This document shows positions 29,975-39,490 of a stretch of DNA of 64,000 nucleotides, piece after piece; the stretch's first letter is position 1; the number at the start of each line of letters is the position of its first letter. Source of the stretch: Closterium sp. Naga37s-1 (Eukaryota > Streptophyta > Zygnematophyceae > Desmidiales > Closteriaceae); the NCBI GenBank assembly GCA_947471745.1, contig CANJKZ010000084.1:976501-1040500 (forward strand), read 5' to 3'. The notes below the pieces were generated by a model. It worked only from the letters and a program-made list of their open reading frames with translations, did no database searches and was not told the origin of the DNA. The position numbers and the translations under genes are program-made.

Positions 29975-30432
29975 GTGCGTGCCCTCGCTGCCAAGGTGCG
30001 TGCCCTGCTGCACAGCACCTGCTTGCAGTTGCAGGTCAGGTGCCCATGCGCATTGCAGCCAGCCCCGGTTCAAGCCCGAGCACTCCGTGTTGCCATTTTC
30101 TTGCACGTTGCATCTCGCCACACACTCCCTTCCTTGAAGGCCATCAGCAACCAGAAGCTTGTTACACTAACAGCAATGTCGTCTTCCTTCAATATTCCTT
30201 GCTCTTATCCCCACACTTACCCGCCCCTCGTCCCCACACCACACGCAGCACTGCACACGGGCAGTGTACACATCGCCCATCAAGGCCACCAGCAACCAGA
30301 AGTTCCGAGACTTCAACAAGCGCTTCAACGTGGGACTGCTGACCCCTCCCCATCCCATCCACTTCCACCTATCCCACCACCCCAACCCCTCTGCCCCCCA
30401 TTCCATCCCCCCTGTCCCCCCTATACCCACAG
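29975..30432 (+). repeat. SKI2 intron 7: donor duplication and exon 8-start copies
   Basis: A 20-bp repeat of the exon 7 end. Fragment AAGGCCATCAGCAACCAGAA at about 30137. A longer exon 8-start copy from 30249 ([20 protein letters not shown], then [11 protein letters not shown]) that breaks off before motif Ib. Confidence 0.85.
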
Positions 30433-30633
30433 CACTGCACCAGAGCGGTCTACACATCACCCATCAAGGCCATCAGCAATCAGAAGTTCCGAGACTTCAG
30501 CAAGCGATTCGACGTGGGGCTGCTGACGGGCGACCTCAGTGTGCACCCCGAGGCAGCGTGCCTCATCATGACCACCGAGATCCTGCGCTCCATGCTGTAC
30601 CGCGCCGCTGACATCATTAAGGATATCGAATGG
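30433..30633 (+). CDS. SKI2: SKI2 exon 8 (motifs Ia and Ib)
   Basis: Acceptor CCCACAG, 67 codons, phase 0: [63 protein letters not shown]. These are the RNA-binding motifs of RecA domain 1. Donor TGG|GTGCGT. Confidence 0.93.
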
Positions 30634-31313
30634 GTGCGTGCTGCTGTTTGTGTGAGCGTGGGTGCATCTGTGTTATCTTTGTGTGGGAGAGTGTGCGCCC
30701 CAAGCCGCCTGCCTCATCACGACCACCGAGATCCTGCGCTCCATGCTTTACCGCGCCGCTGACATCATTAAGGATCTTGAGTGGGTGCGTTCTGGTTTTA
30801 CTTCTTGTGTTAATGTGAGTGTGAAAGTGAGTGGGAGTGTGGGAGTGCGGGAGTGTGGGAGTGTGGGAGTGTGCGCCCCGAGACGGCGTGCCTCATCATG
30901 ACCACGGAGATCCTGCGCTCCATGCTGTACCGCTCCGCTGACATCATTAAGGATATTGAGAATCATCGAGAGTGTCGTCCTCAACTCAACGCCCTGATCC
31001 ACCGCTTGTTTTTCTCACGTGCCACTGTTCAAGTGGTGTAACGTTTTTCACGACAAGGAACCATGCAGCCCTTATGTTGCGTTCCTCATGCCTCAACCGC
31101 TCTTAACCCCTCTCAACACACGCAGGTGGTGTTTGACAAGGTGCACTATGTGAACGACATTAAGCCATGCACCCCTCGTGTTGTGTTCCTCACGCCTCAA
31201 CCACTCTCAACACCTTCAGGTGGTGTTTGACGAGGTGCACTATGTGAACGACATTAAACCATGCACCCCTTGTGTTGTGTTCCTCACGCCTCAACCGCTC
31301 TCAACACCTGCAG
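30634..31313 (+). repeat. SKI2 intron 8: two exon 8-end and two exon 9-start copies
   Basis: Exon 8-end copies at 30697-30784 (ends GAGTGG|GTGCGT) and 30872-30959 ([20 protein letters not shown]), about 90% identical to the exon. Exon 9-start copies, each after CAG, at 31126-31166 (reading VVFDKVHYVNDI) and 31220-31260 ([12 protein letters not shown]). Both diverge after the same codon. Confidence 0.9.
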
Positions 31314-31424
31314 GTGGTGTTTGACGAGGTGCACTATGTGAACGACATGGAGCGAGGGGTGGTGTGGGAGGAGGTGATCATCATGCTGCCGCCCCACGTG
31401 GGCCTCATCATGCTCTCCGCCACT
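31314..31424 (+). CDS. SKI2: SKI2 exon 9 (DEVH box, motif III)
   Basis: Acceptor CCTGCAG, 37 codons, phase 0: [41 protein letters not shown] coordinates Mg-ATP and LSAT couples hydrolysis to unwinding. Donor ACT|GTGAGT. Confidence 0.93.
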
Positions 31425-32583
31425 GTGAGTTGACCGTCCATGTAGTGTGCACCATACACCATACACCATACACCATGTGCCATGTGCCATGCGCTGCCCC
31501 ACGTGGTCCTCAACATGCTCTCCGCCACTGTGAGTTCATCTTTGCATGTAGCGCGCACCATATGCACCGTGTGTTGTGCACCATGTGTTATGCACCATGT
31601 GTTATGCACCATGTGTTATGCACTATGCATCATGCTGCCTACCCACATGGGGCTCATCATGCTCTCCGCCACTGTGGGTTGATCTTGTGTGCACCATGTT
31701 TCATGCACCATGCACCATGCTCCATACACCGTGCTCCATACACCATGCACCATGCACCATGCTCCATGCACCATGCACCATGCACCTTGTGTTAGTGTTA
31801 GCCCTCAATCTCACATATTGTACTTGTACTTTTTATATCCTAGCTTGGAGTAGTTTGCACTTTATGTTTGGTTGGGTGTACACCCACATCCCAACCAAAC
31901 CCAAACGTGATCACCAAGCAATCTCCAACCCACCAATTGGAGATTGCCTTGGGATTACCCCCAATCCCTTGGGCTTGCCCCCAATTCCCTCCCCATCCAT
32001 ACCTTGCTCGTTTCGGATGTAGTTAAGGAGCTTCAAGCTCATTACTAATGTATCGATTCTAAGCTCAAGTTCTAACACCTTGCACCACCACACATGCATG
32101 GCACACACAAACTCATGCAACGTGCATGTGTTGTGGGAGCACAGTAATGCTGCTCTTCATCCCAGTAGTAATGCTGCTCTTCATCCCAGTAGTAATGCTG
32201 CTCTTCATCCCAGTAGTAGTAATGCTGCTCTTCATCCCAGTAGTAATGCTGCTCTTCATCCCAGTAGTAATGCTGCTCTTCATCCCAGTAGTAATGCTGC
32301 TCTTCATCCCAGTAGTAATGCTGCTCTTCATCCCAGTAGTGATGCATGGACCATGCATGCGTGCATGTGGGTTATGTGATTATCATCCATGCTGCATCCA
32401 TCGCACTGGTGCGCCTGCCCTGCCTCTTTTCCACCTGCTATCCCCTTCTGTTCCCACCTGCTCACTCCCTCTGCCCACCTCTTCTCCTCCCTTCCCTCGT
32501 CTCGCTAACCTTTTCTTTCCATCTCCCCCTCCCCTCCTGACACTTCCCCCCCCTCCTGCCCTGTCCACTCGCCTCGCCCGCAG
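31425..32583 (+). repeat. SKI2 intron 9: exon 9-end copies, solo LTR, CACCATG and 24-bp repeats
   Basis: Exon 9-end copies with donors at 31493-31533 and 31636-31675 (LMLSAT-type ends before GTGAGT/GTGGGT). Dense CACCATGCACCATG microsatellite. Solo LTR at 31790-32077. About nine copies of a 24-bp unit (AGTAATGCTGCTCTTCATCC and variants) at 32144-32343. A pyrimidine-rich end follows. Confidence 0.88.
31790..32077. mobile_element. Solo LTR in SKI2 intron 9
   Basis: 288 bp bounded by TGTTAG...CTAACA, with perfect target duplications CCTTG (31785-31789 and 32078-32082). AT-richer than its surroundings, no coding, and no second LTR nearby. It includes an inverted repeat around GGTTGGGTGTACACCCACATCCCAACC-like sequence near 31870-31900. 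Formed most simply by LTR-LTR recombination. The family is not represented elsewhere in the window. Confidence 0.8.
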
Positions 32584-32651
32584 GTACCCAACACCACGGA
32601 GTTTGCGGATTGGATCGGCAGAACCAAGAGGAAGAAGATATTCGTTACAGA
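32584..32651 (+). CDS. SKI2: SKI2 exon 10
   Basis: Acceptor CCCGCAG, phase 0: VPNTTEFADWIGRTKRKKIF, VT, ending phase 2 at GA|GTGGGT. The ADWIGRTK sequence is characteristic of Ski2 rather than Mtr4. Confidence 0.9.
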
Positions 32652-33305
32652 GTGGGTGCACGGGGAGGGTGCCACAGGGTTGGTGGTACAGGGTGGGTGG
32701 CATGGGGTGGGTGGGTTTGTGTATGAGCACTTGTGTTGTAACCTCTCCACTCCACCTCCCCACTCTCGCTCGCTCCCATGCGCGTGTCTCTCCAAATCCA
32801 CCAGTCTCTTCACTCTTTCCGTCCACCAGTCTCTTCACTCTTTCCGTCCACCAGTCTCTTCACTCTTTCCGTCCACCAGTCTCTTCACTCTTTCCGTCCA
32901 CCAGTCTCTTCACTCTTTCCGTCCACCAGTCTCTTCTCTCTTTCCGTCCACCATCAGTCTCTTCACTCTTTCCGTCCACCAGTCACACGCCACACGCCAC
33001 ACGCCACATTCCTGTAGGATCAGTTCACTTTGGCACTCTGTCTATCCAGCCTTTCATCTTCAGGACCCCTTTGCTCTGTTCCCCTTACCAACTCTTCTCA
33101 TAACCCCCTCCCCGCCCCCCTCCTCCTTCACCCTCCTCTCCTTCCACCTCCCCCCCTTCCCTTTTCATCTTCCCCACCACCACATGTCGCCCAGTGCCCG
33201 TGGACCACAGCATATACTACGGGGGCCGCCTGCACCGCATCTTTTCACTCATTTGCACCGCATAACACCTTACTGATTCCCTCCTTGCCCTCCCCTCTTT
33301 CCGCC
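32652..33305 (+). repeat. SKI2 intron 10: 25-bp array and first exon 11-like copy
   Basis: 32796-32985 holds about eight copies of a 25-bp unit (TCCACCAGTCTCTTCACTCT and on). An exon 11-like copy at 33194-33245 reads PVPVDHSIYYGGRLHRIFS. Confidence 0.85.
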
Positions 33306-33308
33306 TGT

Positions 33309-33426
33309 ACAACCCGGCGTCCAGTGCCATTGGAGCACAACATATACTACGGCGGGCGCCCCCACCGCATTTTTGACCGCAGAGACATCGACAGTGCTGC
33401 CCTGCGCGCCCTGCACGCCCTTTTAG
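33309..33426 (+). CDS. SKI2: SKI2 exon 11 (best of five copies; splice sites damaged)
   Basis: The only copy with an uninterrupted reading frame: TTRRPVPLEHNIYYGGRPHR, IFDRRDIDSAALRALHALL. RPVPLEH is the expected sequence after exon 10. The expected acceptor CAG reads CTG here, and the donor position reads GGCACC instead of GGTGCC (compare copy 4, 33577-33690). Boundaries are therefore approximate. The short helix linking this segment to exon 12 in plant SKI2 is not seen. Confidence 0.55.
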
Positions 33427-34230
33427 GCACCTCAAACCCCCTCCACCCTCCCCTCTCCCCCAGCAAGCACCACGCGGCGCCCGGTACCATTAGAGCACAT
33501 CATCTACTACAAGGGCCGCCTGCACCGCATCTTTCCACCCTAAACCCGAAACCCTTTCCCCCTTCTCCTCTTCCTCACGCGGCGCCCAGTCCCTCTGGAG
33601 CACAGCATGTAACGGGGGCTGCCTGCACCGCATATTTGACAGCGGGGACATCGACACTTCTGCCCTTCGCGCGCTGCATGCCTTTTGAGGTGCCTTACCC
33701 CCCCACCCCCCACCCCCCTGCCCCCTCCCTCCAGCACCACGCGGCGCCCAGTGCCTTTCGTTAACCTGCTTCCCGTGCGTTGCTCTCCCCTTGCCTTCGT
33801 GTCCCGTCCTGTCCCCTCACCTCCCCTCCCCTCCCGTCCCCTCCCGTCCCCTCCCGTCCCCTCCCCTCCTTTCCCCTCCCCATCTCACTCCTAATGATGT
33901 TGGTGTGTTCATTTATGAAACAGTTCGGCCGATGTTGTTCCCCTGCTATCTCCATTCCGCGTCGTATGTGTCCGTCCCTCCGCATTCGCCCATGTCCTCT
34001 CGTGTTCCGTTCGTTCCCTTGTTCCCCCCTCCATGACACGCCATGCCATGCCATGCCATGCCATGCAGTACCTCCCACTTTCCGCCCTCCCATTCATGCG
34101 ACCCATCCAACTTCATGCTCACGTGGTGTTGTTCTGCCTCTCCAGGCGCCTTCACAACGAGTCATTGCCCTAACGAGCGGTAGCTCCATCCCACCCCCTA
34201 CCACCCCTTCCCAACCCGGGCCACACCCAG
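33427..34230 (+). repeat. SKI2 intron 11: three more exon 11-like copies and an exon 12-start copy
   Basis: Copies at about 33470-33540 (acceptor kept, stop after RIF), 33577-33690 (donor kept, 2-nt deletion and stop) and 33733-33765 (acceptor plus a few codons). CCCGTCCCCTC-type simple repeats at 33820-33885. A decayed exon 12 start at about 34115-34175 (GTGGTGTTGTTCTGCCTCTCC). Confidence 0.85.
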
Positions 34231-34386
34231 GTGGTGGTGTTCTGCTTTTCCAAGCGGCGCTGTGACGAGTCAGCGGACAGTCTGACATCGGTGGATCTCA
34301 CATCAAAGAGTGACAAGAGCGCCATTGTCATGTTCTGTAACGCCGCATTCGCACGCCTCAAAGGCAGTGACAGGCATTTGCCGCAG
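34231..34386 (+). CDS. SKI2: SKI2 exon 12 (motif IV)
   Basis: Acceptor ACCCAG, 52 codons, phase 0: [52 protein letters not shown]. RecA domain 2 start. Donor CAG|GTGCAA. Confidence 0.92.
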
Positions 34387-34926
34387 GTGCAATTGGGTTC
34401 AGTGCGGTTGGTTGGGATGGGTGCAGTGCAGTTGAGTAAGACTAAATGTGCAAATCACATGAAAGAGTGACGAGAGCGCCCATTGTCATGTTCTGTCACT
34501 CCGCCTCTCCGCTCGACTCAAAGGCTCCGATAGGCACCTGCCGCAGGTGGGCTTGCTGGTGCACCACTTGCAGGTGAGTGATGTTGTGGATTGGATTCCC
34601 TGTGCAAAGCAGACGTTACTGGGTTGCTGCCAGCCGAGCTGCCAACGGCGTTATGAGTCGCTGTTGTTACAGCATGTTGGCTGGTGGGCACATCCATGGT
34701 GGGCACATCCATGGATTAGCCTAGAGAGGCCTTCCTGGTAGGCAGGCATCCCATGCGCTGGGTGATATGCTGCTGATCCCGCACGTAACAATGCACCTTA
34801 CAAGCTACCTGACGTACCATCTGACCTGACTGACATGCATCTGACACACGCACACACCCACACCACCTGACACCCCACCACCTGACCACCCACCTGACGC
34901 CCCACACCTGACGCCCTCCCTGGCAG
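34387..34926 (+). repeat. SKI2 intron 12 with an exon 12-end copy
   Basis: Copy of the exon 12 end with donor at 34456-34547 (decayed; [15 protein letters not shown] end then GTGGGC). The rest is non-coding, with CACCTGAC-type short repeats before exon 13. Confidence 0.85.
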
Positions 34927-35037
34927 GTGGAGCGCATATCAGAGCTGCTGCGGAGGGGCATCGGGGTGCATCATGCGGGGCTACTGCCCATCGTGAAGGA
35001 GGTGGTGGAGATGCTCTTCTGCTCTGGGCTCATTCGA
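34927..35037 (+). CDS. SKI2: SKI2 exon 13
   Basis: Acceptor TGGCAG, 37 codons, phase 0: [46 protein letters not shown] is highly conserved in Ski2/Mtr4. Donor CGA|GTAAGC. No exon-edge copies were seen beside it, and the 332-bp intron 13 (35038-35369) holds nothing recognisable. Confidence 0.93.
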
Positions 35038-35369
35038 GTAAGCTTGTGTGGAATCATGTGCATACGAAAGGTAGCACCATGCACAGGTTGTTTGGTTGGC
35101 ACAAGAAGCATCACTACACCTGAAAGAAGGCCTTTGTCTTACATGCTTCCTCCCTGCTCTGTGCGATGCCCTTCCCTTCTCTGTCCTTTGCTGTGCCTAG
35201 ACCTCTCTTCTGCTCTTCTCTGCTGCTCGACTCTGCTTCGCCCAACCCTCTGATCTCTTCAACCCGCTGTTCTGATCTGCTTTACTTTATGCCGTGCCCT
35301 TTTCTGCTCTGCTCTTCTCTGCGCCCTTACTCTGCTGTATGTCGTGCCCGACCTCATGCGCGCCACCAG

Positions 35370-35423
35370 GTGCTCTTCTCCACTGAGACTTTCGCCATGG
35401 GCGTCAATGCTCCTGCTCGCACT
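35370..35423 (+). CDS. SKI2: SKI2 exon 14 (motif V)
   Basis: Acceptor CCACCAG, 18 codons, phase 0: VLFSTETFAMGVNAPART. Donor ACT|GTGAGT. Confidence 0.93.
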
Positions 35424-35990
35424 GTGAGTGTGGTGATGAGGGGTGGTGAGAGGTGACGAGGGTGTTGAAATTGAATATAAGCCTCAATGTTTTGTTAAGA
35501 AACTGTTTTGTATTGTACATATCTGTTATGGAGATAGTGTAACAGAATTTAGGCTGGCTGGCCAACTGTAAGATTTGTATCCAACATAACCCATCCAAAA
35601 CCCTCTAGTACTTCTTCTGGGTTTTTTCTTTAAGTCCGCCTTTTATAGGTTGTTCTGCTACAGGGGTGGTGCATTGGATGCTCCACTTGACTGCATTTTC
35701 GCTTGCCCTTTCCACACCCAATTTTTGGCTCTTCCCTTTCTCAATTGGCATTCCACACACTCAAAGAAATGCAATTGCTCTCATGCCCATCTCTCATGCT
35801 TTCATACTCACGCCTGTCTCTCTCGTCTCTTTGCCTCTTCTCCTCGTCCCCTCCATCGGTGGCCTTTCACTCACTCAAGAAGCACGACTCATGCACTCAC
35901 GCACCCTGCTCATATGCTTCGCACTTCCCTTACCCACCTCTCTCGTCTCTTTTCGTCTCTCCCTTCGCTCTCGCTCTTCCCCTTCATCAG
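35424..35990 (+). repeat. SKI2 intron 14: AT-rich insertion and two exon 15-start copies
   Basis: An AT-rich block at about 35466-35664, unlike its surroundings, begins near TGTTGAAATTG and ends near CTGCTACA, with GGGTG on both sides as a possible duplication. Exon 15-start copies at about 35747 (more decayed) and 35869 (GTGGCCTTTCACTCACTCAA) precede the real exon. Confidence 0.7.
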
Positions 35991-36098
35991 GTGGCCTTTC
36001 ACGCACTGAAGAAGCATGACGGTCGCTCCTTCCGCATGCTGCTGCCAGGGGAATACACACAGATGGCAGGCAGGGCGGGCAGGCGAGGGCTTGACAAG
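35991..36098 (+). CDS. SKI2: SKI2 exon 15 (motif VI)
   Basis: Acceptor CATCAG, 36 codons, phase 0: [46 protein letters not shown] carries the arginine fingers. Donor AAG|GTGAGG. Confidence 0.93.
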
Positions 36099-36270
36099 GT
36101 GAGGTGGGGTGAGACAAGGTGAGGTGGGGTGAGACAAGGTGAGGTGGGGTGAGACAAGGTGAGGTGTGGTGAGACAAGGTGAGGTGGGGTGAGACAAGGT
36201 GAGGTGTGGTGAGACAAGGTGAGGTGTGGTGAGACAAGGTGAGGTGTGGTGAGACAATGTGATGTGGGGT
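36093..36270 (+). repeat. 20-bp splice-donor minisatellite after exon 15
   Basis: The exon 15 end and donor, GACAAGGTGAGGTGGGGTGA, is repeated nine times head to tail at exact 20-bp spacing. Eight copies keep an intact AAG|GTGAGG donor; the last has GACAATGT. Confidence 0.95.
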
Positions 36271-36740
36271 TGTTGTGAGATCAGGCTGCAGAGGTGACAA
36301 GGCAAAGACATGTGACTTCAAGGGCAAGCACATGTACTCTGACAGTTGCTCCTTCCGCATGCCGTTGCCGGGGGAATACACACAGATGGCGGGCAGGGCA
36401 GGCAGGCGAGGGCTGGACAAGGTGAGACGGGTTGTGAGGTGAGGCTGTGGATTTGATAAGGCAAGGACATGGGAGCTGATAAGGCAAGGTGAGTGGCTTT
36501 AAGTTCAGGCTGCACACTTAAGAAAACAAGGTGGGTTCAGAGATGTGAATCGCAGCTTGCGACTTCTGCATGCTCTTAGTACACGCAGATGGCAGGGAGG
36601 GCGAGCAGGCGCAGACTGGACAAGGTGAGACGGGGATGTTACGAGGTCAGGTTTCAGTGTTGACAAGCCAAAGACATGTGACTGATAGGGCGAAGATACA
36701 TGAGTTGGCTGGTCCTTGTGCATGCTGCCGCTGCCGCTGC

Positions 36741-36805
<65 letters not shown>

Positions 36806-37103
36806 AGGTGGGCCCAAGTAAATTCTCCATCGCTTTACCGTCGTGCTGCACCCCTTCATTGTCCCCTGCAGCTGGGTATGGTCGTCGTCTTCTGCTGGGA
36901 GGGTGTGGAGGAGAGTTGAGGTGTGTGACGATTCCTCATTAGTTCTGTTGCACCTTGTCCCTTCACCCTCCCTTCCCCTGACCCTCCCAGTTCGGCACGG
37001 TGCTCATCTGCTGCTGGGAGGACTAGGAGGAGGCCCCCTCCTCTCTCACCCTCCCTTTCTGCCATCCTGCTCCCGTCACTTCCCCTGTCCCCCCCCCACC
37101 CAG
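36271..37103 (+). repeat. SKI2 intron 15: two longer exon 15-end copies, CTG repeat, two exon 16-start copies
   Basis: Exon 15-end copies at 36340-36421 ([24 protein letters not shown], with donor) and 36577-36624 ([15 protein letters not shown], with donor). A (CTG)n/(CCG) microsatellite at 36724-36802. Exon 16-start copies at 36872 and 36991, each after CAG; the second carries a stop (CCWED then TAG). Confidence 0.9.
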
Positions 37104-37259
37104 TTCGGCACAGTGATCATCTGCTGCTGGGAGGGCGAGGAGGTACCAAGCGAGGTGGATCTGAGGCGGGTGCTGACGGGCAAGGCCACGAAGCTGGAGT
37201 CGCAGTTCCGCCTCTCCTACGCCATGATCCTCAACCTGCTGCGGGTTGAGGACCTCACT
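37104..37259 (+). CDS. SKI2: SKI2 exon 16
   Basis: Acceptor CACCCAG, 52 codons, phase 0: FGTVIICCWEGEEVPSEVDL, RRVLTGKATKLESQFRLSYA, MILNLLRVEDLT. Start of the winged-helix part. Donor ACT|GTGAGT. Confidence 0.92.
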
Positions 37260-37675
37260 GTGAGTGGAGTGAATCTTTTCCCCCTCCGTGTACCTCATTG
37301 TACACAGTAATCGCCCCCTCATGCCTCTTCTACGCCATGTTCCTTGACCTGCTGTGCGTTGAAGACCAGACCAGACCCTACGGTGAGTTACCCCCACTCC
37401 AGCAGTACGAGGGCGGAAAGTGGTCAGCTTACAGGTGACCCCCCTACAGGTGATCCCCCACCCTCTACCTCTCTCCTACGCCATGATCCTCAACCTGCCG
37501 CATGGTGAAGGCCACACCACATGCTGTGACTGACCCCCACCACACCGCCCCTGCACTCAGGTGCAGGATATGCTGACTGAAGCAAGCAACATCCCAAAGA
37601 CCTTGCAAAGCATGAACCACCTTCCCACCTTGCACCCGCCCTCGCTGCTATGGCGATCCGCGCCCCTGCCACCAG
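37260..37675 (+). repeat. SKI2 intron 16: two exon 16-end copies, one exon 17-start copy
   Basis: Exon 16-end copies at 37322-37381 (with GTGAGT donor) and 37460-37520. An exon 17-start copy at 37561 (VQDMLTEAS) after CAG. Confidence 0.85.
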
Positions 37676-37800
37676 GTGGAGGACATGTTGAAGCGCAGCT
37701 TTGCGGAGGCACACGCACAGTGCCTGCTACCCCAGCAGCAGAAGATGCTGCAGGCGGGCGAGCACGCCCTCGCCCAGCTCGCCAACGCACAGCCCATCAG
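37676..37800 (+). CDS. SKI2: SKI2 exon 17
   Basis: Acceptor CACCAG: VEDMLKRSFAEAHAQCLLPQ, QQKMLQAGEHALAQLANAQP, I, ending phase 2 (AG|GTACTG). This is the entry to the Ski2 arch. Confidence 0.9.
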
Positions 37801-38395
37801 GTACTGTACCTTCACGGTGCCCTGTTCATTTTATGAGAGCTTTCAAATTATGTGACGACGCTTGCCATGCCATTGCCAATCTTCCTCTAGCTGCACATTT
37901 TTCTCTCTCGAGGACGCGCTTGGGCGGCCGCTTGTTCATATCATACAGCACTCACTGCAGCCACGTCGTGGCATGAAAGGTTCTCAACTTCCCCTTCCCA
38001 CATTTCCCTCTCCTCCTCGTTCCCCTCCGATCATTCCCCTCCGATCATTCCCCTCCGATCATTCCCCTCTGATCATTCCCCTCCGATCATTCCCCTCCGA
38101 TCATTCCCCTCCGATCATTCCCCTCCGATCATTCCCCTCCGATCATTCCCCTCCGATCATTCCCCTCCGATCATTCCCCTCCGATCATTCCCCTCCGATC
38201 ATTCCCCTCCGATCATTCCCCTCCTAACTCACCCGTTCTTCCCCACAGCTGCATCCTGGGCGACCCCTCGCTCATAGAGGACTACTATGGCGTGGCTGGC
38301 TGCCATGAGAGCCTCTCAACAACCTTCCCTGTTCCCTGATTCCTTCTTTCCCTCTCCTCTGTTTCCCTTCGTACGCACACCTCCGTCCCCCGCAG
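37801..38395 (+). repeat. SKI2 intron 17: 15-bp array and exon 18-start copy
   Basis: 38026-38222 is about 13 copies of CATTCCCCTCCGAT-type 15-mers. An exon 18-start copy with acceptor at 38249 (SCILGDPSLIEDYYG) precedes the real exon. Confidence 0.9.
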
Positions 38396-38552
38396 CTGCA
38401 TCCTGGGCGACCCGTCACTCATAGAGCACTACTATGACGTGGCAAGTGAGGCGCGTGAGCTGGATGCAGCCCTGCATGACGTGGTCATGAGATCACGACA
38501 GGCCTCTCAGCTGCTGACACCTGGCAGGGTCGTATTGGTGCAGCCGGCTGAG
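38396..38552 (+). CDS. SKI2: SKI2 exon 18
   Basis: Acceptor CCCGCAG, completing Ser: CILGDPSLIEHYYDVASEAR, ELDAALHDVVMRSRQASQLL, TPGRVVLVQPAE. The KOW-like part of the arch begins at GRVVLV. Donor GAG|GTGAGT. Confidence 0.9.
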
Positions 38553-39490
38553 GTGAGTGGGTGGCGGTACTCTGTAGATGCGAAACGGGGGTGCATGAGA
38601 GGGTGGGTAGGGGGTTGGGGTGGGGGGATGGGGGACTTTTGAGTCGACTCAATTGTGTTGTGTGCCATTGTAACAAGGTGAGTGGGTGGCGGTACTCTGT
38701 AGATGTGAAACGAGGGCGCATGAGAGGGTGGAGTGGGGAGGGGGAGGAGTGGGGCAAGAGCGTTACAATGGGTGTGAGGCAAGGAATTGGGTGGAGCAGG
38801 AACACGGAGGGCAATATGGATTGAAGAAAACACACCATACGGCTCATACAAATCTATCAATGTGCATACAGATTGATACAAGTGCATACACATTGATCAA
38901 TGTGCATACAGATTGATACAAGTGCATACACATTGATCAATGTGCATACAGATTGATACAAGTGCATACACATTGATCAATGTGCATAGAGATTGATACA
39001 AGTGCATACACATTGATCAATGTGCATACAGATTGATACAAGTGCGTACACATTGATCAATGTGCATACATACTCTTCACTGACTCTCCCCTTTTCAGAT
39101 CCACCCTCTGCTTCCTTTCAATGCCCACAGTTCCCTACCATCCCGCTGCACTGATTATTGATATACATTCACACTCAAAAACGTGATTGCCAGTCACCTG
39201 TATTGCTGCGCCTGCTGCACTGGGCCTTCAGATCTCCTCATTCTGCTGCCTCATCCTCCCAACTCCCCTCCGCTATCCCTCCGCCACCCGTCAATTTCAT
39301 TCAACTTAACCACCCGCACCACACTCCCCATCCCCTTCCCACACAGCAGACTGCATCGCCCCACATGGCAGCGCTGCTCAAGGTTCCGATCGGCCCGACC
39401 CCAGTGAAGCACAAGGTTGGGCGGTGGAGAGTCAACTCCCCTCTCCCTTTCCCCTCCCCTCCCCTCTCCGCGCCCCTTCCCACGGCCCAG
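38553..39490 (+). repeat. SKI2 intron 18: duplicated donor region, 40-bp array, exon 19-start copy
   Basis: The first ~60 bp of the intron, including GTGAGTGGGTGGCGGTACTC, recur at 38680. 38855-39070 is about five copies of a 40-bp AT-rich unit (TTGATACAAGTGCATACACA and on). An exon 19-start copy at 39350-39414 (TASPHMAALLKVPIGPTPVK, HK) ends in a GTTGGG donor-like site. Confidence 0.9.

Noticed and set aside
29132-31313. A tandem array of several SKI2 paralogues
   Set aside because: Only exon edges are repeated, in fixed order around single full exons. No second complete set of helicase motifs exists.
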